This document shows positions 7,914 to 16,978 of a stretch of DNA of 64,000 nt, piece by piece. The position numbers and the translations under genes are program-made. Location of the stretch: positions 248,001-312,000 of the forward strand of contig NZ_JAPZSK010000006.1 of the NCBI RefSeq assembly GCF_027531815.1. Direction: 5' to 3'. The notes under the pieces were generated by a model. It was not told the DNA's origin, ran no database searches, and was given only the letters and a program-made list of their open reading frames with translations. Position 1 is the stretch's first letter. Every line of letters begins with the position of its first letter. The stretch comes from Gemmatimonas sp. Lineage in GTDB: Bacteria > Gemmatimonadota > Gemmatimonadetes > Gemmatimonadales > Gemmatimonadaceae.

Positions 7914-10900
7914 TTACGGCGCGCGGGCGCGCAGATCTTCGTACAGCCGGCCGTACGTCAGCAGAATATCCAACATCGCCTTCTGAATCGCCGGGGAGTT
8001 GAGCGCCTGCGAAGACATGGCGGTGTGGGCGTCGAGGGCGGCCATGATCGCGTCCTGGTTGGCCTTCGGCAGGTCGGGCGACGCCGCAAACTGCTCCTTG
8101 GTGTTCGACATGGCCTGCTTCCTCAAGACGGGCGACTCCAGGAGCTTCCCCTTGATCACGCCCGTGACGTACGTCAGGCGGTCGGTCTCCGTGAGCTCAC
8201 CGGTGAACAGGTCATTCACCTTCTCGATGATCTCCGCCAACCGCGCCTTCTCGCGGTCCTGCACCGCCCCGGCGCCCGCCTCGGTGATGGGGGGCAGCGG
8301 TACGGGGCTGTCCTTCACCAGCGTCGGCTTCTGCATTCCCTTGTAGCGCAGGGCGTAGTGCGTGAGCTCGAGCTTCGAGAGGTCCACCCCCTCCCGCTCT
8401 CGCCCGAAGTCGAGCAGCCGCAGCAAGTGGCGGTAGAAGATCGCCCGCTTCTCGATCTCCGTGTTGCCGTAGTCGAACAGCTGCGACAGGAACGTGTAGA
8501 GCCGGCCGAACGCGCCCAGATCGCCCTTGAACAGCACCAGGGCGTCCATGGTGTGCTTGGCCGCCTCGGCGGCGGCTTCATCGTCGTTCTCTGTGGCCGC
8601 GCGCCACGTTGCCAGCGCCGCACTGTACTTCTTTATGAGCCGGTCGGCGACGGGATCCACCGCGCGCGCAAGGTCGCGCTGCTTCGATGACGGGTTGAGA
8701 TCCACCGCCGCCACCCGGTCCACCTCGAAATCGTCGTAGTACCCCGTCGCGTCGAGCTTCGCGCGCAGGTTGTAGACGAGATTGGGGTCGGTAGTCGTTT
8801 CCAGCGTGGCGGTCTCGTAGTACACCTTGAATGCCGCCAGCACCTCCTCCGGCTCGTTCATGAAGTCCACCACGTAGGTGGTGTCCTTGCCAGGGTACGC
8901 CCGATTGAGCCGCGACAGCGTCTGCACCGCCTGGATCCCGTCGAGCCGCTTGTCCACGTACATGGCGCACAGCAGCGGCTGATCGAACCCCGTCTGGAAT
9001 TTGTTGGCAGCCAGCAGGATCTGATACTCCGGCCCCTTGAACGCCTCGCGAATGTCACGCCCCTTGAGGCCGGGGTTGAGCGACGCGGTGGCTTCGGTGA
9101 ACGGGTCGGGGCCGCTTTCGCCATCAACCACCTCCCCGGAGAACGCCACCAACGACTGCAAGGCGTAGCCCTTCTCGGCGATGTACTTCTGCAGCGCCAG
9201 CTGCCACCGCACCGCCTCCTTGCGACTGGCCACTACCACCATGGCCTTGGCCTTGCCCCCCAGCAGCAGCGACACCGTGGTGCGGAAGTGCTCGACGATC
9301 ACCTGCACCTTCTGCGCGATGTTGTACGGGTGCAGGCGAACCCACCCCATGATGCCGCGCATCGCCGCGCTGCGTTCGACCTCCTTCTCATCGAACGCGG
9401 CGCCGCCATGGGCCAAGTTGAAGGCGGCCTTGTAGCTCATGTAGTTCTGCAGGACATCGAGGATGAACCCTTCCTCGATGGCCTGCCGCATGCTGTACAC
9501 ATGGAACGGCACCGGCACATTGTCGGGCGCCGGTTTGCGTGTGGAGTCCGGCCTCGTGCCGAACAGCTCCAACGTCTTGTTCTTGGGTGTCGCGGTGAAG
9601 GCCACGAAGGTGATGTTCTGCTCGTCGGCGCGCGCGGCCATCTGGGCGGCGAGCAGGTCTTCCGTACTCACCTCCCCGCCATCCTGCAGGGCGGCCAACT
9701 CTTCGGCGCTCAACAACTCCTTCAGCTTCGCCGCCGCCTCACCCGTCTGTGACGAGTGCGCCTCGTCGGCGAGCACGGCGAAGCGCTTCCCCTCGGTGGC
9801 GGCGAGTTCCCGCACGGCAGCCAGCGCAAAGGGAAAGGTCTGGATGGTACACACCACGATCTTCTTGTCGCCCTGCAGCGCCTCGGCGAGCTGCTCGCTC
9901 TTGGGCTTCCCTTCCCCCTTGATGACGGCCACCACGCCGGTCTTGCGCTGCATGTCGAAGATGGCGTCCTGCAGCTGCCCGTCGATGACCTTGCGGTCGG
10001 ACACCACCACCACGGTGTGAAAGAGCTTCCTGTGCTCGGCGTCGTGCAGCTCGGCGAGAAAGTGCGCCGTCCACGCGATGGAGTTGGTCTTCCCCGAGCC
10101 CGCACTGTGCTGCACGAGGTACTTGGTCCCGGGGCCGTCGGTGACCACCGCGGCCTGCAGGTTGCGTGTGACATCCAGCTGGTGGTACCGCGGAAACAGC
10201 ATGCCCACCGGCTGCTTCTTCTCGTCGCGCACGGTGACGAGATAGCGGCCGATGATCTCGAGCCAGCTCTCGCGCGCCCACACTTCCTCCCACAGATACG
10301 CGGTACGATGCCCGTGCGGGTTGAGCGGGTTCCCCTTGCCGCCCCCGTCACCCTTGTTGAACGGCAGGAAGGTGGTGGCCGGCCCCGCGAGGCGCGTGGT
10401 CATGAACGCCTCGCTGTTGCTCACCGCGAAGTGCACCAGTGCGCCGCTGGGGAAGCTCAACAGCGGTTCGGGCGCCTGCCCCTTGGGATTGGGCACGCGG
10501 TCGAACCGGTACTGGTCGATGGCGTCCTCCACCCGTTGCGTGAAGTCGGTCTTGAGTTCCACCGTGGCCACCGGGATGCCATTCAAGAACAGCACCAGGT
10601 CGATGGCGTTCTCGTTGTGCCGCGAGTAGCGCACCTGCCGCACCACGCGCAGCCGGTTGGTTTCGTAGCGCTCGAGGATGTCGGCGTTGAGGCCGAAGGC
10701 CGGCTTGAACTGCGCGAGTGTCAGCTTGGCCTTGAGCCCCACCAGCTCAATGCCGTTGCGCAGCACGTCGAGCGTCCCGCGCTGGTCCATCTGGGCGCGG
10801 AGGCGATCGAACAGCGTGTCGGCGGCCCTGTCACCGTGATTCTTGACGAGGGCTTCCCACGCCTGCGGCTGGGTGGCCTGCACCCACGCGATCACGTCGG

Positions 10901-11021
10901 CGGGATACAGCGCCCGGGCGCGATCGTACTGGGCGGCGTCGCCCTCGGCATACCGCCAGCCGTGGGCGGCGAGGTGCTCGCAGAGCTCCTCTTCGAAGGC
11001 GATTTCGCGGTGAAGCGTCAT
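7914..11021 (-). CDS. hsdR: Type I restriction enzyme, R (endonuclease/translocase) subunit
   Basis: A 1035-residue HsdR, normal length for the family. The N-terminal PD-(D/E)xK nuclease is visible at D141 (NAIDLVLFL) with E155 and K157 in TVELKTDF. The superfamily 2 translocase follows, with Walker A HSAGSGKTNS (about 305-314), DEAH box LADEAHSSQTGE (about 417-428) and motif III FVAFTATPKNKTLELFG. A helical C-terminal region likely docks on the methylase core. With HsdM and HsdS it would translocate and cut unmodified DNA. The subunit is intact in every motif I can check. It is the last gene of the operon, 84 bp after the DUF4926 gene, and ends convergently to the RES/Xre remnant. Confidence 0.96.
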   Translation of the reverse strand: MTLHREIAFEEELCEHLAAHGWRYAEGDAAQYDRARALYPADVIAWVQATQPQAWEALVKNHGDRAADTLFDRLRAQMDQRGTLDVLRNGIELVGLKAKLTLAQFKPAFGLNADILERYETNRLRVVRQVRYSRHNENAIDLVLFLNGIPVATVELKTDFTQRVEDAIDQYRFDRVPNPKGQAPEPLLSFPSGALVHFAVSNSEAFMTTRLAGPATTFLPFNKGDGGGKGNPLNPHGHRTAYLWEEVWARESWLEIIGRYLVTVRDEKKQPVGMLFPRYHQLDVTRNLQAAVVTDGPGTKYLVQHSAGSGKTNSIAWTAHFLAELHDAEHRKLFHTVVVVSDRKVIDGQLQDAIFDMQRKTGVVAVIKGEGKPKSEQLAEALQGDKKIVVCTIQTFPFALAAVRELAATEGKRFAVLADEAHSSQTGEAAAKLKELLSAEELAALQDGGEVSTEDLLAAQMAARADEQNITFVAFTATPKNKTLELFGTRPDSTRKPAPDNVPVPFHVYSMRQAIEEGFILDVLQNYMSYKAAFNLAHGGAAFDEKEVERSAAMRGIMGWVRLHPYNIAQKVQVIVEHFRTTVSLLLGGKAKAMVVVASRKEAVRWQLALQKYIAEKGYALQSLVAFSGEVVDGESGPDPFTEATASLNPGLKGRDIREAFKGPEYQILLAANKFQTGFDQPLLCAMYVDKRLDGIQAVQTLSRLNRAYPGKDTTYVVDFMNEPEEVLAAFKVYYETATLETTTDPNLVYNLRAKLDATGYYDDFEVDRVAAVDLNPSSKQRDLARAVDPVADRLIKKYSAALATWRAATENDDEAAAEAAKHTMDALVLFKGDLGAFGRLYTFLSQLFDYGNTEIEKRAIFYRHLLRLLDFGREREGVDLSKLELTHYALRYKGMQKPTLVKDSPVPLPPITEAGAGAVQDREKARLAEIIEKVNDLFTGELTETDRLTYVTGVIKGKLLESPVLRKQAMSNTKEQFAASPDLPKANQDAIMAALDAHTAMSSQALNSPAIQKAMLDILLTYGRLYEDLRARAP

Positions 11022-11105
11022 TGGGCGTTCATGGGTTCAACCGGGACAGCGATTCCTGTCACACTGGGGCCAGGATGTTGGCCGACGGGTGCGTCCTGGC
11101 CCAGT

Positions 11106-11363
11106 TCAGGCGGCGTCGGACACGGAGCGGACCGGCCTCACGGCGGGGAGGTCGTCGTCCGCGAGGGGACGTACCTCACTCACGGCAAGGGTACGAAGCG
11201 CCTGGGTCCGCCCGGCGTGCGTCACGAACTCCACCTCGACGGCATCGACGCCATAGACCAGCACGACCGTGCCCACGTCACCAGCGCGCAGTCCGGCGTC
11301 GGGCAGGTCCCGGCGCAGGACAACCGAATCCAGTTCGCGAAAGGCGGGTGTGCTCGGGGTCAT
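11106..11363 (-). CDS. DUF4926-like small protein
   Basis: An 85-residue protein whose first two-thirds fits DUF4926: an opening FRELDSVVLRRDLPDAGL, then a RAGDVGTVVLVYGVDAVEVE turn-strand segment that looks like a small SH3/KOW-like barrel, then GRTQALRTLAVSEVRPL. DUF4926 function is unknown. Its ATG overlaps the stop of the upstream DUF6883 gene by 4 nt (ATGA), so the two are almost certainly translated as a unit. The stop is 84 bp before hsdR. Families of this size overlapping a partner gene can be toxin-antitoxin or adaptor pairs, but nothing here shows which. Confidence 0.75.
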   Translation of the reverse strand: MTPSTPAFRELDSVVLRRDLPDAGLRAGDVGTVVLVYGVDAVEVEFVTHAGRTQALRTLAVSEVRPLADDDLPAVRPVRSVSDAA

Positions 11364-11704
11364 CGAAAGGCCTCCCCTGGGTACGCTGTGACGAAGCGAG
11401 GCGCCTCCTCGCCGCGGAGGACGATCCAGACCGTGACGACCACAGCCGCGCGGCCGGTCGGACCCTGAATCATACCACGCACCACGTACTTCTGCCCATA
11501 CGCTCCAGGCTCTACCAGCTCGGCCTCCCCGTCCCGCGCGACAGCCAGTAGCTGATCGCGCAACGACAGCCAGCCGGCCTGGCTGAAGCCGAGCCGGCCG
11601 AAGAACCGCGCCTTGGACCGCCCATCGCGATGATCGTGCGAAAGGAGATAGTCGCGCACCTTCGCCGCATCGATGACCGCTATCGCGGCGTTGGGGAGTC
11701 GCAT
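11360..11704 (-). CDS. DUF6883-like protein
   Basis: A 114-residue protein with the DUF6883 look: it begins MRLPNAAIAVIDAAKVRDYL, continues LSHDHRDGRSKARFFGRLGF, and ends in a strand-rich segment (KYVVRGMIQGPTGRAAVVVT then VWIVLRGEEAPRFVTAYPG). The HDHRDGRSKARFF stretch (His/Asp/Arg/Lys-rich) is the most distinctive part and could be a catalytic or nucleic-acid-contacting site, though that is a guess. The start is taken at the ATG giving the conserved MRLPNA opening; this start lies 25 nt inside the 3' end of the GIY-YIG gene, and the stop overlaps the DUF4926 start by 4 nt. Function is unknown. Confidence 0.72.
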   Translation of the reverse strand: MRLPNAAIAVIDAAKVRDYLLSHDHRDGRSKARFFGRLGFSQAGWLSLRDQLLAVARDGEAELVEPGAYGQKYVVRGMIQGPTGRAAVVVTVWIVLRGEEAPRFVTAYPGEAFR

Positions 11705-12519
11705 GCAGGAGGGTCGGTGGTCGCTGAAGACGGTGCGGACTGCGCCGAGACCTTCTGGCGCTCGATGGCATCGAGCGTCTGGCGACTCTCGGTCATCCAC
11801 TCGATCCACCCATTGGCACTCCGGCCCAGCAACACGCTGGCCGCACCGCTGGGCGTCCGGAACAGGTGATCACGCGTGAAGCGGAGGCGCTTGCCATCGG
11901 CGACCAGCACCCCCGACGCGATGAGCGGGGCGCGGAGCCGCTCCGCCTGGGTGCCCCCCTGTGACGCGGTGTTCTCGAGCGGGCCAGACGAATCCCGCAG
12001 CACCACGAAGCCATCGGCCGTGTAGTAGCCCCGCCCATCCGCCCCGCGGCGCTGGCAGTGGAACATGACGGGGGCCACCGCCTTCTCGACCGCCTGCACG
12101 AGGGCATCGAACATGGGATAGCCGAGTGTGGAGACCAGCGCCTGCCCGGTCTCGAAGATCTCCAGGCAATCCGCCTCGAGCGGCGGCGGTGTGAAGGGCC
12201 GGTTGCCCTTGTTGCCGTTCTCGTCCCGGAAGCGCCCGGCAGTGCGGATGGCCTGCAAGCAGTGCCACTCCAGAAAAAGGGCGTGGGTCTGGGTGAGCGA
12301 GTTCGTGCGGGAGATCAGCACCAGCGCCCGCTCCCAGAAGTCCTTTTCCTTGTTGTGCGCGGTAAGGCGGGCACGGAGGTCACCGGTCTGCCCTACGTAC
12401 ACCGTATCCTCGCTGCCGTCCTCGGTCTCGCCCACCAGGAAATAGAGCGCCACCTGCGTGCTCTCCGGCATGGCCAGGAAGTCGGCCAGCAGGCTGCGCG
12501 GCACCTCGATGACCTGCAC
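11680..12519 (-). CDS. GIY-YIG nuclease family protein; 5' end disrupted or mis-started
   Basis: From the first usable start (GTG 12519) the frame gives 279 residues. It has a GIY-YIG core (VALYFLVGETED, then TVYVGQTGDLRARL, then a glutamate in HALFLEWHCLQA) and a C-terminal DUF4357-like region (SGVLVADGKRLRFTRDHLF). The first tyrosine motif is degenerate (ALYFLVG rather than GIY). Open reading frame and typical family sequence continue upstream of the GTG for 24 more codons (KTIQIFLPAGDPRGIRIAEI, then TTRIV), back to about 12591. No ATG, GTG or TTG occurs there before the in-frame hsdS stop (12604-12606). A GTG overlapping that stop (12607) is out of frame by one base. The gene sits between hsdS and DUF6883 and probably trims or nicks DNA. 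Confidence 0.82.
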   Translation of the reverse strand: MQVIEVPRSLLADFLAMPESTQVALYFLVGETEDGSEDTVYVGQTGDLRARLTAHNKEKDFWERALVLISRTNSLTQTHALFLEWHCLQAIRTAGRFRDENGNKGNRPFTPPPLEADCLEIFETGQALVSTLGYPMFDALVQAVEKAVAPVMFHCQRRGADGRGYYTADGFVVLRDSSGPLENTASQGGTQAERLRAPLIASGVLVADGKRLRFTRDHLFRTPSGAASVLLGRSANGWIEWMTESRQTLDAIERQKVSAQSAPSSATTDPPACDSPTPR

Positions 12520-12603
12520 GATGCGCGTGGTGATCTCGGCGATGCGGATCCCCCGCGGGTCGCCGGCGGGGAGGAAGATCTGAATGGTCTTGGCGCGTGG
12601 CGG

Positions 12604-13932
12604 TCACGCGGCCTCCGCTGGTGCGAGGCCGCGTACGTCGATTTGGCCGGTGACAGCGGCAGCTATCAGCGCACTTCGTCTCTGAGAGAGGACTTCGACC
12701 AACTTCTGTGCCTCCGCGACGAGCAGATCAATTCGATCAAGCGCCTGCTCAAGGTATGCCATGACCTTCCTCTGCTCTTCGAGGGGCGGCAACGGAATGA
12801 CTACATCCTTCACGTCACCACAATTGAGGTGGGGGTGCAACGCGCCTGTTTGAATGGCTGCGAGTGAGTCCTTGCCGTAGCTCGAATTCAGTACCCAAGA
12901 AATCCATGCGCCCTCGACCACCTCCTTCTTGGGGGACACAATAATGAGAGCATGACAATTACAGCCTTCAAACTCAGGCGTCACGACAGCAGTCTGCCCG
13001 ATATCCCCCGTCTGCACGATAAGCACATCGCCAGCCTGCAAGATCGATTTCGCGTGCTCGTCGCTCCAATCGCGCGAAACGAAGTAAGGGACGTCAAAGA
13101 GAATTCGGTTTGACTTTACGTGCAGGGACTGCAGGTAGCGAACCCCATCCTCAATCAGGATGTCTCGCGTCGGTCCGACATATCCGTTTGTAATCTTCGT
13201 ACTAATGGTTGTCATCCGATGGATGGCCCAGTGCGCAGGGATGGCATCCAGTTCCTCTACGGCGGAGGCGAGCACTGGCGCGTCAGTATCCAGCCCCTTG
13301 GTGACCGCGTGCGAGATCACCGCCTGTCGCTTCTCCTTCAGCAGCGCGATCAGCCGCTCCTGCTCGGCCACGAGGGCGTCGATCTTGGCGGTCTCGTGGT
13401 CGAGTACATCGACGATCGCGCGCTGCTCATTCAGTGGTGGCATAATGGCAATCAACCCTGCAAGTACGTCCGGATAGAGCCTCAAGCGCGAATCAATCAC
13501 GCCCGCGGAGTGCGCCTTGAAGTAAGGCAGATACTGGTCGCATCGCACGAGATAATCGAGAAACCGCGGATACACGCGTGAATTCGGCTCGAAAACGCAA
13601 TAAGACGGGCTGACGATGCCATCGTGCACCGTTACACCCAAACCGCGATTCCAAGCTAGCATGATGTTCACGACAAGATCGTTGCGCTTGCAGACCTTGT
13701 ACCCTTCAAGTGTTTCCGCACGAGTCAGCTGCGCACCGGCCTCGATGATCGCCGAGCGAGGCGTTACACCAGTATACGCAGAGACTGACAGCAATTCTTC
13801 CTCACCACCGATTGAACGCTCGTCTCGCTCGCGTAGAATGTGCTTGAAGCGAGCAAGGTCCCAATGCGCTGGCACCTTCCTCAGCCACTCCACCCCGCTG
13901 TCCTTGTATTCAGGATACCGCGGGAAGCTCAC
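12604..13932 (-). CDS. hsdS: Type I restriction-modification specificity subunit
   Basis: A 442-residue HsdS with the expected two target-recognition domains. The first covers about residues 1-165. The central conserved helix follows (EQRAIVDVLDHETAKIDALV then AEQERLIALLKEKRQAVISH), then the second domain and a matching distal helix (EEQRKVMAYLEQALDRIDLL then VAEAQKLVEVLSQRRSALIA). It sets the DNA sequence read by the methylase and nuclease. It starts at a GTG overlapping the rhuM stop by 4 nt. Base composition is mosaic: both recognition domains are visibly AT-richer than the conserved helices and the rest of the operon, a sign of domain exchange. The recognition sequence cannot be predicted by eye. 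Confidence 0.95.
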   Translation of the reverse strand: MSFPRYPEYKDSGVEWLRKVPAHWDLARFKHILRERDERSIGGEEELLSVSAYTGVTPRSAIIEAGAQLTRAETLEGYKVCKRNDLVVNIMLAWNRGLGVTVHDGIVSPSYCVFEPNSRVYPRFLDYLVRCDQYLPYFKAHSAGVIDSRLRLYPDVLAGLIAIMPPLNEQRAIVDVLDHETAKIDALVAEQERLIALLKEKRQAVISHAVTKGLDTDAPVLASAVEELDAIPAHWAIHRMTTISTKITNGYVGPTRDILIEDGVRYLQSLHVKSNRILFDVPYFVSRDWSDEHAKSILQAGDVLIVQTGDIGQTAVVTPEFEGCNCHALIIVSPKKEVVEGAWISWVLNSSYGKDSLAAIQTGALHPHLNCGDVKDVVIPLPPLEEQRKVMAYLEQALDRIDLLVAEAQKLVEVLSQRRSALIAAAVTGQIDVRGLAPAEAA

Positions 13933-14969
13933 GACTCCCCCCCGCGCGTATCCCGCTTCTTCGCGCGCTTCGGCAGTGCCTTCGCCGCGCGCTCCAAATC
14001 TGCGAGGGTGTCCTGCTCTGCGGCGGCCTCCAACTCCGGCCGGCGACGCGCGTCGAACGCATCGTACGCGACCACGGCACGCTGATTGGCATCCGCGCGT
14101 GACACGCTCCCGCCGTCGGTCAGCACGGCGCGCTCGTTGAAGCGCAGGAAATCATCGAGCTTCTGCTCCCAATCCCGAAGAAACACCTGCTTGCGACGCG
14201 ATGCCTGATCCTCGGCGAAATCGAGAAACATGGTCACGATGCGATTGAGCTCCGTGATCTCCGGCTCCAACAGGTAGTTCTTCGCCACGGTCACGTCACC
14301 ACGACGGATCTGCGCGCCCTTCCACGCCGTGAGCCCCATGGTGGGGGCGTTTGCATCCACACGGCGCGCAATGATCTCCGGCGCCGTGAGCCCAGTGACG
14401 GCGAAGTGCAGCTTGTTCTGCACGGTCTGAAACACCCATGCCGTGTCGTCGGCATTGGGGGCGTAGTCGGCGGCCAGCGCCAGAATATCCCGCACGCGCA
14501 GATACATGCGCCGCTCGCTCGCCCGGATGTCCCGGATGCGTTCGAGCAGTTCATCGAAGTAGTCGGGCACGCCGGCGCCCGGCGGGTTACGCAGGCGCTC
14601 GTCGTCCATGACGAAGCCCTTGCGGAGCAGTTCCTCCAGCTGGCCCGTGGCCCACTGCCGGAACTGCGTGCCCCGAGGCCCACGCACCCGGTACCCGACC
14701 GCCAGAATGGCCTCCAGCCGGTAGTGTTCCACCTCGCGTGCGACCTGCCGGTCACCTTCCTGGCGAACTATCCGGAATTTCCGGATAGTTGCCTCACGGT
14801 CGAGCTCTCCCTCGTCGAAGATGTTGACGAGGTGTTCGTTGATCGTTCGCACATCTCGCTGGTACAGCTCGGCCATGAGCGCCTGTGACAGCCACACCGT
14901 GCCCTCGTCCAGCCGGCACTCGACGCGCGTGCGGCCATCGGGCGCCTGGTACAGGACGATCTCCGACAC
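13929..14969 (-). CDS. rhuM: RhuM family protein inside the type I R-M operon
   Basis: A 346-residue member of the virulence RhuM family, recognised by its opening VSEIVLYQAPDGRTRVECRL, then VWLSQALMAELYQRDVRTIN, the YRLEAILAVGYRVRGPRGTQ segment and QFRQWATGQL. The opening half resembles phage-type DNA-binding (Bro/KilA-like) domains; biochemical function is unknown. RhuM genes are frequently found in type I R-M loci. The chosen GTG (14969) has a GGAGGAG site nine bases upstream; an alternative GTG (14993) overlaps the hsdM stop. Its 3' end overlaps hsdS by 4 nt, so it is cotranslated with the methylase and specificity genes. It may modulate the modification complex, but this is inference. 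Confidence 0.88.
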   Translation of the reverse strand: MSEIVLYQAPDGRTRVECRLDEGTVWLSQALMAELYQRDVRTINEHLVNIFDEGELDREATIRKFRIVRQEGDRQVAREVEHYRLEAILAVGYRVRGPRGTQFRQWATGQLEELLRKGFVMDDERLRNPPGAGVPDYFDELLERIRDIRASERRMYLRVRDILALAADYAPNADDTAWVFQTVQNKLHFAVTGLTAPEIIARRVDANAPTMGLTAWKGAQIRRGDVTVAKNYLLEPEITELNRIVTMFLDFAEDQASRRKQVFLRDWEQKLDDFLRFNERAVLTDGGSVSRADANQRAVVAYDAFDARRRPELEAAAEQDTLADLERAAKALPKRAKKRDTRGGES

Positions 14970-14989
14970 CGAGCCCTGCTCCTCCCCGC

Positions 14990-16786
14990 TCACTGGCTCA
15001 GCTCCCCAATCATCTTCACAATCCGGTCGGTCACCACCTTGAGCTCCGCGTCGATCTCCGCCAACGGCCGCGGCGGAGTGAACACGTAAAAGTGCCGGTT
15101 GAACGGAATCTCGTAGCCCACCTTGGTCTTCTCGTGGTCGATCCACGCGTCGGGCGCGTGCGGCTTCACCTCGCGATCGAAGTACGCCTCCACGCTTTCG
15201 CTCAGCGGCACGTTCTCCGTGTCGCGAAGCGATGAATCGGGCACGGGCTTGCCCTTCCCCTTGCCCTTGGCAGCCAGCACCACGTTTCCCGCCGCGTCGC
15301 GCTCGGGGCGCTCCACGGTGATGGTGCGATACCCGAACGCGTCGTTACGGAAGATCTTCGAGATGGGCTTGCCATCGCGCGTGGCCTCCTCGAAGCCGCC
15401 GAAGAGTCGCGTGATCTCCTCGATATGCGCCGAGCCGATCTCCTTGCGCTTGCTGCCAAGGCTCTTGCGCATCTTCTGCCACATGGCGCTGGCGTCGATG
15501 AGCTGCACCTTGCCCTTGCGGTGCACCGGCTTGCGGTTGCTCACGATCCACACGTAGGTGGCGATGCCGGTGTTGTAGAACAGATCCGTGGGGAGCGCGA
15601 TGATCGCCTCCAGCAGGTCGTTCTCCAGCACGTAGCGGCGAATTTCGCTCTCGCCACTGCCGGCGCCACCCGTGAAGAGCGGGCTGCCGTTGAGCACGAT
15701 GCCGAAGCGGCTGCCGCCGTCCACGGCGGGGCGCATCTTGCTGAGCAGGTGCATGAGAAACAGCAGCGAGCCGTCGGATACCCGCGGCAGCCCGGGCCCG
15801 AACCGCCCGTCGAACCCCTTCTGCTCGTGCTCGCGCCGCACCTCCTTCTCGATCTTCTTCCACTCCACGCCAAAGGGTGGGTTGGAGAGCATGTAGTCGA
15901 ACTTCTTTGTCGGCAGCCCGTCGTTGGAGAGCGTGTTGCCGGGAAAGATGTTGGACACCTCCTGTCCCTTGATGAGCATGTCCGCCTTGCAGATGGCGTA
16001 CGACTCGTCGTTGAGCTCCTGCCCGAACATCACCAGCCGCGCTTCGGGGTTGATCTCGGCCAGGTGCTCGCCCGCCACGCTCAGCATGCCCCCGGTGCCG
16101 GCGGTGGGATCGTAGATGGAGCGTACCACGCCCGGCTTGGTGAGGGCTTCGTCGTCCTCGATGAACAGCAGGTTCACCATGAGGCGGATGACCTCACGTG
16201 GCGTGAAGTGCTCACCGGCCGTTTCGTTGCTCAGTTCGGCGAACTTTCTGATCAGCTCCTCGAACACGCTGCCCATCTGCGCGTTCGAGACCGTATCGGG
16301 GTGCAGGTCGACCGTGGCGAACTTCTCCGTGACCAGATACAGCAGGTTGGCCTTGTCGAGCCGCTCGATCTGGGTGTGGAAGTCGAAGCGCTCGAAGATG
16401 TCGCGCACCGCGGGCGAGAACGCCTGCAGGTAGCTGCGGAGATTCTCGGCGATGTGGTCCTGATCGCCCAGCAGGGTGCGCACGTCCAGCCTGGAGGTGT
16501 TGTAGAACGACTGGTCGGCCGCCTTGAGGAGAAATGGCTCGGGGTTGAGCCCCGCCTTCGAGCGCTTCTCCAGCTCGGCCAGCACGGCGGCCTTGGTGGG
16601 CTCCAGCACGCAGTCCAACCGGCGGAGCACCGTGAAGGGCAGGATGACGCGACCGTACTCGGACTGCTTGAAATCGCCGCGCAGCAGGTCGGCGACGGAC
16701 CAGATGAAGGCGGACAGATTGGGGGTCGCCGTGGCTGCGGCACGCTCAGGGGCGGGGCCGGTGCCGGCGGTCATCACATTGGCCAT
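14990..16786 (-). CDS. hsdM: Type I restriction-modification DNA methyltransferase subunit
   Basis: A 598-residue N6-adenine methyltransferase. It shows the N-terminal helical domain ([20 protein letters not shown]), the [13 protein letters not shown] entry, the SAM-binding motif [11 protein letters not shown] (about 226-236) and the catalytic NPPFG (about 302-306). With HsdS it forms the modification enzyme, which protects host sites from HsdR. It is the first gene of the operon; I choose ATG 16786, with a GTG one codon earlier. The 190-bp leader contains a strong palindrome and lies next to a tRNA gene. All catalytic elements look intact. Confidence 0.96.
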   Translation of the reverse strand: MANVMTAGTGPAPERAAATATPNLSAFIWSVADLLRGDFKQSEYGRVILPFTVLRRLDCVLEPTKAAVLAELEKRSKAGLNPEPFLLKAADQSFYNTSRLDVRTLLGDQDHIAENLRSYLQAFSPAVRDIFERFDFHTQIERLDKANLLYLVTEKFATVDLHPDTVSNAQMGSVFEELIRKFAELSNETAGEHFTPREVIRLMVNLLFIEDDEALTKPGVVRSIYDPTAGTGGMLSVAGEHLAEINPEARLVMFGQELNDESYAICKADMLIKGQEVSNIFPGNTLSNDGLPTKKFDYMLSNPPFGVEWKKIEKEVRREHEQKGFDGRFGPGLPRVSDGSLLFLMHLLSKMRPAVDGGSRFGIVLNGSPLFTGGAGSGESEIRRYVLENDLLEAIIALPTDLFYNTGIATYVWIVSNRKPVHRKGKVQLIDASAMWQKMRKSLGSKRKEIGSAHIEEITRLFGGFEEATRDGKPISKIFRNDAFGYRTITVERPERDAAGNVVLAAKGKGKGKPVPDSSLRDTENVPLSESVEAYFDREVKPHAPDAWIDHEKTKVGYEIPFNRHFYVFTPPRPLAEIDAELKVVTDRIVKMIGELSQ

Positions 16787-16915
16787 CACGACGGGGCTAC
16801 GGATTGGGGAGGGCGGTCGCTTACCAGTCTGTAATGTGGAAGCTCACCCTGACAGAGGCGAGACGCGGGGGTCACGGTACGGGCTCGCTCAATCGCCGAC
16901 AGCACCTCGCAAACG

Positions 16916-16952
16916 CAAAGGTCGCGAACCCGATTGGAGTTCGCGACCTTTG
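16916..16952. terminator. 14-bp perfect inverted repeat between tRNA and hsdM
   Basis: CAAAGGTCGCGAAC (16916-16929) is matched by its exact complement at 16939-16952 with a 9-nt loop. On the minus strand it follows the tRNA gene by about 27 nt, and the strand continues CGTTTGCG, so it is best read as the tRNA transcript terminator. It is also 130 bp upstream of hsdM and could serve as an operator. The rest of the 16787-16978 gap shows nothing else I recognise. Confidence 0.6.
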
Positions 16953-16978
16953 GCACCCGCAGACAGTTACAACACAAG

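Noticed and set aside
7460-8000. A tRNA 3'-end direct repeat (attachment site) at the distal end of the R-M block
   Set aside because: I looked for the last 25-30 bases of the CAT tRNA here and saw no match, so no att site is claimed.
16916-16952. The 14-bp palindrome as a phage or plasmid origin
   Set aside because: It lies directly 3' of a tRNA gene on the same strand and resembles a terminator hairpin; no DnaA boxes or iterons surround it.
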